Part shown: one piece after another, positions 6,401 through 9,679 of the stretch
Numbering within the stretch: position 1 is the stretch's first letter
Layout: every line of letters starts with the position of its first letter
NCBI GenBank assembly: GCA_045658525.1
Contig: JAZOVD010000106.1
Span: forward strand, 1 to 9,679
Source of the DNA: SIG673 sp045658525
GTDB lineage: Bacteria; Bacillota; Clostridia; Oscillospirales; CAG-272
Length of the DNA: 9,679 nucleotides
Direction of reading: 5' to 3'
Program-made: the position numbers and the translations under genes
The notes under the pieces: model-generated
Databases searched by the model: none
What the model was told of the DNA's origin: nothing
Seen by the model: only the letters and a program-made list of their open reading frames with translations

Positions 6401-8675
6401 TGGAAACCTTGAAGCGGAGAATAAGGCGGTTTGCGGGTGCTTCTATCTCAGCGGGAACGGTGAAGGAGAAATGAGTTCCCTCTGCATTAGTTACCGTTAC
6501 GGGAGAAGCCATATCGAACGCAACGGAGCTTTCGCCCTTGGTGTAGAAAGAGAAGCTGTATGCACTTCCCATCTCCTTGCCGTTTTCGCCCTTGATGTTG
6601 GCGGGAATGGTTACGGTGTACTTAACACCGCCGTTAAGCGCCTTGGGGGCGAAATGCCATTCGGTATTTCCGCACTCGGATGACCAAGTGCCGACGGCTA
6701 CGTTGCCGTTTTCATCAACTACCGTTATCTTCTCTACCTCCGTAGCGGAAACAGAACCGATAAACTTAATGCGAATCTCGTCGGTGGTATTGACCTCGGA
6801 ATCTCCGTGGATAGGATCTGCATAGGCAATAGCTACGGGGTCGTTTCTGAGATAATAGTGACAGAACTTAAAGAACGCAGTATAGGTATCTATTCCGTAT
6901 TTAATATCCTCACCGTAAGTTATGCTGTGTCCAATGGGAATCTCGAAATAGAGAGAAGGAACGTCGTAAATACGCCAAAGATTGGGGAGATAGTTATGCG
7001 TATCGTATCCGCCGCTGAACTGTGCGTCTCCGAAGTTCGAAGTCGTAAACGACGGAGAGAAATCCGTCCAATCGTTCCAAGGAGTACCGCTGCAGCTTGA
7101 ATAGATGAGGTTTGCTCCCGACTTTATCTCACGGAGAACGCCGTTTTCATCGGTATAAGTAAGCCAAGGCTGTAACTCTCCGCCGTCGATAACGTAATCG
7201 CCGACTACTATATCCTCGGTCTTTCCGTTCTGATAACGGGAAGAACCGTCAAAGTCGTAATACGTTTCAGCTTTACCGTTCTTATCGGTGACCTGACATT
7301 CGGGATCCATTACGACTATGTAACGGTCTGCGAAGGAAGTTGTTATCTTCTGATCGATATACGCTTCAAGGTCTGCCTTGGTAGCACCAGCGCCAAGCTC
7401 GGTAATAGCCTTAGACTCGCGGAGTATTTTAAGTCCGAGGAAGGTCTGGTTTCCGCCCTTGGAGTTACCGTAAACGCCTATCGCGTTGTCATCGAACTTA
7501 ATATCGTCCTCGGTGTAGGAAAGATAGCGCAGATAACGAAGCGCGGCAGTATTAAAGTTCGCACTCGTGTATCTACCAACGGTAAAGCTGTTATTTATTC
7601 CCGTAACACCGCTGCTCTGGTCACCCGCGAAATAACCGTAATGGTCGTCTCTTGCCATCGGAACGTACTCATGGTCAAACACCGCCGCCGCATAGCCGTT
7701 TAACGCAAATCCTACGAGGTGCGGTCTGGTCAACATTGCGGTTGAGTTCGCGAGATGCTCGGACGAGCCTGACATTACTATAACAGGAACTTCGTTTTCT
7801 GGATTGGTGGGATAAATGATATGCATATAAAGGTTAAGATCGATGGGAGTTCCGTCCGCCTTAACGCAGTCCTCTATCTTCTTAGCCCAGGTATGGTTTA
7901 TCTTTATGTACTGACCGTTTGCGTTGTCAACGGTCTTTCCCTCCGCGTCAGCGTACCAAACGGGAGAAGAACCGTCCCAACCGTTCTGAGTAGCCTTGCG
8001 GTTGCCATTTGCATCTATCCACTTAATAATAGTATTGGCGCGGCAGGAACGGAAGTCGTAGTTCCACGTCTCTACTATCTTTTCAAAAATTCCGTCCTCG
8101 CCGTGCTTATCCATTTCAAAGAACACGTCGGAAACGCGGATATTGTGTCCTGCGGGAACGGCGTGGTTCTCGTAGTACGTTCCATTCGGGAACAGAGTCT
8201 TATTCTCAAAATAGTCACCCTTCTTCATCTTGTCTCTGAGCGTCTGCACAGACCATTCAAGCTCGGGGCTGACCGCCTTAGTATTGTTAAGGTAGTCAAG
8301 CACGACTACGACGTAGCCGCGTTCAAGCATAGACGTGATTATCTCTACGTCCGTGTCAGTACCCGTACGCTCGGCGTAGGTATTTACTACGTACATAACA
8401 ACGACAGTGCCGTTATATTCGGGCTTTACCGCGCCCTTTGCCGTATCGTAGTACACCGTAACCTCGTACGGTATTCCTATGTAGCCATCGTCGGCATAGC
8501 TCTGGGTCTCGCCCTGCTTGTAGCTTGCAAGTCCCGACTCAATAGCCTCCGTGGCGTCCTCCTTTGGTGCGCCCCCATCCCCGTTTGCAAATACGGATAT
8601 GGCTGACAAAGGCATAAGTCCAATAACCGTACAAACAAGCAAAAGAAGTGCAACTATTCTTGTTTTAATCTTCAT
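402..8675 (-). CDS. Giant secreted multidomain protein with an N-terminal alpha/beta hydrolase, beta-helix repeats and a C-terminal SGNH esterase
   Basis: This gene encodes 2757 aa with an uninterrupted frame. The ATG at 8675 follows AAAGGGGA with 9 nt spacing and opens a classic signal peptide (MKIKTR, hydrophobic core, likely cleavage after VFA at residue 30). Domains seen in order: alpha/beta hydrolase, about 50-612, with nucleophile elbow GNSKGG (S405), probable His583 in GHS, and acid uncertain (D457 is a candidate); Big_5-type Ig-like domain, about 617-713; two beta-sandwich regions, about 716-822 and 826-1010; four homologous beta-helix-like units, 1026 to about 2230; two Ig-like modules with helical linkers, about 2235-2525; SGNH/GDSL esterase, about 2538-2757, with GDS (S2546), block II Gly2599, GTNN (N2627) and DGVH (D2735, H2738). 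No LPXTG, S-layer-homology or dockerin motif is visible, so it looks released or bound through its sandwich domains. It is followed 18 nt later by the 44-aa ORF. It probably deacylates a decorated polysaccharide or glycoconjugate outside the cell; the substrate is unknown. The secreted two-esterase reading is firm, the target is not. Confidence 0.93.
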   Translation of the reverse strand: MKIKTRIVALLLLVCTVIGLMPLSAISVFANGDGGAPKEDATEAIESGLASYKQGETQSYADDGYIGIPYEVTVYYDTAKGAVKPEYNGTVVVMYVVNTYAERTGTDTDVEIITSMLERGYVVVVLDYLNNTKAVSPELEWSVQTLRDKMKKGDYFENKTLFPNGTYYENHAVPAGHNIRVSDVFFEMDKHGEDGIFEKIVETWNYDFRSCRANTIIKWIDANGNRKATQNGWDGSSPVWYADAEGKTVDNANGQYIKINHTWAKKIEDCVKADGTPIDLNLYMHIIYPTNPENEVPVIVMSGSSEHLANSTAMLTRPHLVGFALNGYAAAVFDHEYVPMARDDHYGYFAGDQSSGVTGINNSFTVGRYTSANFNTAALRYLRYLSYTEDDIKFDDNAIGVYGNSKGGNQTFLGLKILRESKAITELGAGATKADLEAYIDQKITTSFADRYIVVMDPECQVTDKNGKAETYYDFDGSSRYQNGKTEDIVVGDYVIDGGELQPWLTYTDENGVLREIKSGANLIYSSCSGTPWNDWTDFSPSFTTSNFGDAQFSGGYDTHNYLPNLWRIYDVPSLYFEIPIGHSITYGEDIKYGIDTYTAFFKFCHYYLRNDPVAIAYADPIHGDSEVNTTDEIRIKFIGSVSATEVEKITVVDENGNVAVGTWSSECGNTEWHFAPKALNGGVKYTVTIPANIKGENGKEMGSAYSFSFYTKGESSVAFDMASPVTVTNAEGTHFSFTVPAEIEAPANRLILRFKVSNNAANIAKIYEAGSLSDTAGELIGSINLKGADYYEYDVTDYVMSKTAGEKVYFFVKAEKAAANNVTYTHDFDSKNNLSNISWSSETQLVTSVAGENVTALEQKITYGTATNSYGVIQGYSSWYPTALIVNKVINNGNAVTEADYGRTFTFKLRIYDTASRSIQLWFNDCTSKTDARVDYSYSRLSVKTVANEWMELTLPYTVYEMDYGVPSQVKQLLVKLWSDGSNQSPIYYDSLTVTEHVTDVEISEASLVSATVGGGEYKAPESTENHFEVNGKQYATWWEAISATSNLTVDGFTSTPEKGTIKLLSDYDFSSAVTSNGSGIASRATLVIDLNGYTVKLSDYSLFNFASENTNAVNYTVKNGTIIVEDSPIINYTRANASGNGKIYNINFDKVYVTVADGAATTNVISGDTSPAGASVTQNVKFIDCTINANRKALPKVTPCVIFPEGESNLTSTYEFVGGEIFVSSLVRLELTGYSRALTFKPDGNGNYTALKVCESVSVSKDMSILSDVGYSYFVLDNVADGYKTYKVTSAKYSTPYGVIPDDKSPEDYPFALFANGEFLGAYAIWSQSDAESALWAARKQMADISKSDVEVQLYLRRDYATDSKDHAYRNLAHFCGSVLIDLGTNTFTSESYAMFVAKAQTMGVDFNEQVRITVKNGTLVSGGTPIIQTSTGVANNRTAEYKQAQKYYIDFTDVDFEIPADGSQIITTSSANHENGAVFNTSFTDCNFNFAAGFSGVAFSGIHSGDANNVNILNVKISGGNISAADISKVTFFDGGAGDSLIYGANEGGEYTTLTMPTSVELPTFGGKNDKGVYVEFGDGVVSGTNTVYTLSESNNATKYGVIPKAYEDTEKYPFAVFQNGQFVAAFSVLIDNTDSDGVTSAFEQVRALTQGVASSSAQILMRRDYTNSLYGFNNISQIDGELIIDLDNHTLTHTDAASMFSVTAKASWKSGVGNSCPDTNIKLINGSFITKGPLVRFSTVVPSYNTDGSIKSDSYGSTTGFEHVNFFFEDLDITFTNTWCYGLIAYCYQNANSHPTKAAYFNVNITDCNIDITSITQGTTMLALGKDYNGTNLNNLSVQINGGKIITNKTTTLTLGEYDSIVGDNGDSIVFGKGSDGKYLEIETDNWKDPGFEVPTVEDGTSYWGRYSATTVSGVTTYVHSIGEKTEYGVIPYNYDPEEYPFAVFKGGYLIGAYSAWQKSNSDSALWRARNQMASLSSTDVVVQILLRSDYATTNGSTDTPYDEWYANFAHFCGTLIVDLGGNTFTADGRPMFIAKAQTMGTDFNEKVRVTVKNGTLVSKGNNIVYTVTEVATSRMDYYTKAQVMSFDFNNIDFVVPANGRQIITTGASNHANGAIFNINFNDCNFDLTKCGGTVIFNGSSGNDANNVNILNIKINGGKILANTFNGTSFFTPSAGDTLILGRSGGKYITLTQGKGVATPTLVFDTEENYKAIFERVDGSDTEYILVPNEMKIIGAYLNITENINVCYAVRLPDGYESPYMVFEFNGKSYTVINYVTRADGSLVFKFVGVTPQMIGDNIKATFYATKDGKEESVEEATYSVKTYCVNMLAKTTDTKLITLLSDLLIYGAASQTFTEDTDALVTNGVEGLTSSTFTEVTKTDMALVGTPSTSVSWKSVALRYENAMAMKFTFKADANLVLKITINGRTTSYNVNDLVANEDTGYYIVYFRGILATEYGDVVTASFYDGYTQVGQSATYSVNSYVYSKQGDAEANLAALVKATYNYGKSAELYATRYALNDVAGVFESIVSSNTGTQIKLLGDSITHGVSGTGFAQNGETIIWDYKRNPDGYCWANLFRDYMAENYNCTVVNNACTGRDIEFIINNFNTLVDAEDDLIICAIGTNNRQQYHTENGGVKYTEEEFYADFYNKILTLNDMFKAANKTVIFIANIPASEANEQDGSDYWRVLHMDDIRDAYTEASGECGFPMINLYDMFNAYCEKNAITLDSLLKDGVHPNDTGYKVMFDLITEALGA
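1974..2882 (-). repeat. Beta-helix-like unit 4 (repeat C)
   Basis: Residues 1932-2234, including the linker to the next module. It opens YGVIPYNYDPEEYPFAVF, then has AW-x-K-x-x-x-DSALW-R, LLRSDYAT, FCGTLIVDLGGNTFT, VKNGTLVSKG, FNNIDFVVP, FNDCNF (Cys2128) and IKINGGKI. It closely matches unit 2 across its whole length. Confidence 0.85.
2883..3869 (-). repeat. Beta-helix-like unit 3 (repeat B)
   Basis: Residues 1603-1931. It opens YGVIPKAYEDTEKYPFAVF and keeps LMRRDYT, LIIDLDNHTLT, LINGSFIT, FFEDLDITF, ITDCNI (Cys1812) and INGGKI. It is more diverged than units 2 and 4, lacking the SALW helix and the FCG stretch, and has a longer insert before the FFED strand. It lies between the two most similar units. 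Confidence 0.82.
3870..4781 (-). repeat. Beta-helix-like unit 2 (repeat A)
   Basis: Residues 1299-1602. It opens with YGVIPDDKSPEDYPFAL, followed by a helix with a W-Q/S-x-SALW-A pattern, LRRDYAT, FCGSVLIDLGTNTFT, VKNGTLVS, FTDVDFEIP, FTDCNF (Cys1489) and VKISGGNI. It is clearly closest to unit 4 at both protein and DNA level; for example the stretches near 4410-4490 and 2490-2570 are nearly the same sequence. This suggests a fairly recent internal duplication. Confidence 0.85.
4782..5600 (-). repeat. Beta-helix-like unit 1 of the giant protein (divergent)
   Basis: Residues 1026-1298. This is the most divergent of four homologous units. It lacks the YGVIP opening but keeps the internal order: LLSDYDF, VIDLNGYT, VKNGTIIV, a strand YNINFD, the motif FIDCTI (Cys1187), then GGEIFV. 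The pattern of short hydrophobic strands ending in N or G is typical of right-handed parallel beta-helix (pectin-lyase-like) proteins. Whether it binds or cleaves glycan is not evident. Confidence 0.7.
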
Positions 8676-8684
8676 AGCTTATTT

Positions 8685-8691
8685 CCCCTTT
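8685..8691 (-). promoter_or_regulatory. Ribosome binding site of the giant protein gene
   Basis: On the minus strand this reads AAAGGGG, 9 nt before the ATG at 8675. It is a good but not perfect Shine-Dalgarno match. With the signal peptide that follows at once, it fixes the start of the giant ORF. Confidence 0.8.
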
Positions 8692-8742
8692 CGGTTTTTT
8701 TTGCTTAGATTTTTCTCCACAAACTTGGTGTTAGTCTAATAC

Positions 8743-8772
8743 TTGACAAAAACACACGCTCAGTGCTATAAT
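8743..8772 (+). promoter_or_regulatory. Promoter of the AraC-family gene
   Basis: A perfect -35 box TTGACA (8743-8748), an 18-bp spacer and a perfect -10 box TATAAT (8767-8772), preceded by TGC, which gives an extended -10. Transcription would begin near 8779 and leave a leader of about 92 nt before the ATG at 8871. The -10 box lies in the left half of the 23-bp palindrome. Confidence 0.85.
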
Positions 8773-8784
8773 TATATTAGCACT
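8762..8784. promoter_or_regulatory. Palindrome spanning both -10 boxes, candidate operator
   Basis: AGTGCTA (8762-8768) and TAGCACT (8778-8784) are perfect 7-bp inverted arms around a 9-bp AT-only centre. The arms supply the TGC extended -10 element on both strands, so part of the symmetry is explained by two mirror-image promoters. The AGT/ACT ends are not needed for that and could belong to a dimeric repressor site. AraC-family proteins usually prefer direct repeats, so the bound protein is unknown. Confidence 0.55.
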
Positions 8785-8802
8785 TTTGCAATATTTTTAC
8801 AA
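8774..8802 (-). promoter_or_regulatory. Probable promoter of the giant gene and 44-aa ORF
   Basis: On the minus strand this reads TTGTAA (8802-8797), a 17-bp spacer, then TAATAT (8779-8774), again preceded by TGC. Transcription would begin near 8767 and give a leader of about 92 nt before the ATG at 8675. It is weaker than the opposing promoter in both boxes. The two -10 boxes are one base apart and face each other, so the start sites cross over and RNA polymerase could hardly occupy both at once. Confidence 0.65.
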
Positions 8803-8870
8803 CTAACGCATTTAAGAATATCTGCGCAAACATGCACTATTTTAAGATTTGGTTAAAATGAGGTATCACT

Positions 8871-9679
8871 ATGAACCCAACAACCCCCTACATAGTAGGA
8901 GAAATTTGTCAATTCCTATATAAATCTACCAAAAGCTGTATTCCCATTTACGAAACCGTCATAAATTATTGGGAGCTTACGATGGTTTTGAAGGGTACTC
9001 TCATATACACGGTCAACGGTACGGAGTACGCGCTTGAAAAGAACGACGTAATACTGATCCCCGAAAGCTCCGTCAGAATACGAAAAGGAGATACGGAAGC
9101 CGATTACGTCAGCTTTAACTTCAAGGTACTGCCCAACTTCAACCTTCCAACGAGTGTCTTTTACAAGAACGCGGTAAGCCGTGAGATTAAAAACCTTATT
9201 TCAATATTTCCTCAAAAGCGAATCGAATGGGATCGAAATTTCTACGGTATGGACTACGAAAGGGAAAAAATAACCAATCTTTGTAATTACGTTATTTTCG
9301 AGCTACTCTCCGCTATAAACTTCAAGCTTGGCACGAACAACGCGCACATACAATCCGCAATAGCATACATAAACGACAATATGCTTAACCGTATCTCTCT
9401 TAACGATCTGAGCCACCATTTAGGCCTCAGTAAGGAATATGCCGCTTCGCTATTCAAAAAAGAGCTTGGGCGTACCGTTACGGAATATATAAACGAAAAA
9501 AAGATGACCTATGCAAAGCAGGTCATACAGTCTCAGGCAAACCTGTCGCTCGCAAACCTTGCGAGCATGTTAGGATATGAGAACTACGGATATTTTTCGA
9601 GGGTATTCAAAAGGTATTATAACATCTCACCTCAACAGTACCGTTCAGAGCTTACTAAAACCTTGTTCAACATTCAGAT
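8871..9679 (+). CDS. AraC-family transcriptional regulator with cupin sensor domain (runs off the right edge)
   Basis: The ATG at 8871 is the first start in this frame (an in-frame stop lies at 8859) and follows GAGG with 7 nt spacing. The window holds 269 complete codons; continuing at 123-141 completes a 275-aa protein, normal for the family. Residues about 30-100 look like an AraC-type cupin (WELTMVLKGTLIYTVNG, then a VILIPESS turn), which usually senses a small ligand, often a sugar. Residues about 163-267 form the double helix-turn-helix: first motif ISLNDLSHHLGLSKEYAASL, second LSLANLASMLGYENYGYFSR, ending SPQQYR. The gene is divergent from the giant esterase operon across 195 bp with overlapping promoters, so it most likely controls that operon, probably as a carbohydrate-responsive activator (inference). 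No membrane segment is seen. Confidence 0.93.
   Translation, partial: MNPTTPYIVGEICQFLYKSTKSCIPIYETVINYWELTMVLKGTLIYTVNGTEYALEKNDVILIPESSVRIRKGDTEADYVSFNFKVLPNFNLPTSVFYKNAVSREIKNLISIFPQKRIEWDRNFYGMDYEREKITNLCNYVIFELLSAINFKLGTNNAHIQSAIAYINDNMLNRISLNDLSHHLGLSKEYAASLFKKELGRTVTEYINEKKMTYAKQVIQSQANLSLANLASMLGYENYGYFSRVFKRYYNISPQQYRSELTKTLFNIQ
9558..9679. repeat. Direct terminal repeat, right copy
   Basis: Identical to bases 1-122. The repeat begins at codon 230 of the AraC-family gene and stops where the window stops, so its true right limit cannot be judged. If the molecule is circular, the unique length is 9557 bp. Confidence 0.97.

Noticed and set aside
7821..8606. 261-aa open frame on the plus strand
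   Set aside because: Antisense shadow of the alpha/beta hydrolase region with no supporting motif.
8631..8633. Lipoprotein signal at Cys15 of the giant protein
   Set aside because: The residues before it (LLLV) do not form a lipobox, and a normal signal peptidase I site (VFA) follows at residue 30.
8762..8784. HrcA/CIRCE heat-shock operator
   Set aside because: CIRCE is TTAGCACTC-N9-GAGTGCTAA. Here the half-sites are in the opposite order and lack the outer C/G, and the symmetry is partly explained by the two extended -10 boxes.
8858..8923. Alternative ATG just before the AraC-family start, giving a 21-aa leader ORF overlapping it
   Set aside because: No Shine-Dalgarno sequence precedes it, and the GAGG that serves 8871 overlaps it. 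A translated leader is possible but unsupported.
1..9679. Phage genome with direct terminal repeats, or a self-replicating plasmid
   Set aside because: There is no terminase, capsid, portal, Rep, relaxase or partition gene. The terminal identity lies inside an ordinary regulator gene.

Overview
This window is almost entirely one transcription unit pair: a giant secreted protein gene on the minus strand (402-8675, 2757 aa) with a 44-aa ORF directly behind it (249-383, minus), and a divergently transcribed AraC-family regulator on the plus strand (8871 to the right edge). The first 122 bases (1-122) are identical to the last 122 (9558-9679). The regulator runs off the right edge, and its last 46 codons plus stop are found again at 1-141. 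The window is therefore best read as a circular or circularly assembled molecule of 9557 bp, or as one unit of a tandem duplication whose ends were joined by the assembler. Joined end to end, the regulator is a complete 275-aa protein that ends just before a strong bidirectional terminator (147-202).

The likely source is a Gram-positive anaerobe of class Clostridia, probably gut-associated (inference). The reasons are a Firmicutes-style signal peptide, purine-rich Shine-Dalgarno sites (AAGGAGAT, AAAGGGGA), a consensus-like TTGACA/TGCTATAAT promoter, and the style of the mosaic protein with Ig-like, beta-helix and SGNH modules. No taxonomic marker gene is present.

Layout around the circle: terminator and two smaller hairpins (147-247); 44-aa ORF (249-383); 18-nt gap carrying its ribosome site; giant gene (402-8675); 195-bp divergent intergenic region (8676-8870) with two overlapping promoters sharing one 23-bp palindrome; araC-type gene (8871 to the edge, ending at 141).

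The giant protein reads, from N to C: signal peptide; alpha/beta serine hydrolase with a GNSKGG nucleophile elbow; Big_5-type Ig-like domain; two beta-sandwich (carbohydrate-binding-like) domains; four homologous beta-helix-like units of about 270-330 aa; two Ig-like modules separated by helices; and a C-terminal SGNH/GDSL esterase with all four conserved blocks. It therefore appears to be a two-esterase extracellular enzyme, presumably deacylating a decorated polysaccharide or glycoconjugate, under control of the adjacent cupin/AraC regulator. The substrate cannot be read from the sequence. No replication, mobilization, phage, transposase, toxin-antitoxin, RNA or CRISPR feature was found.
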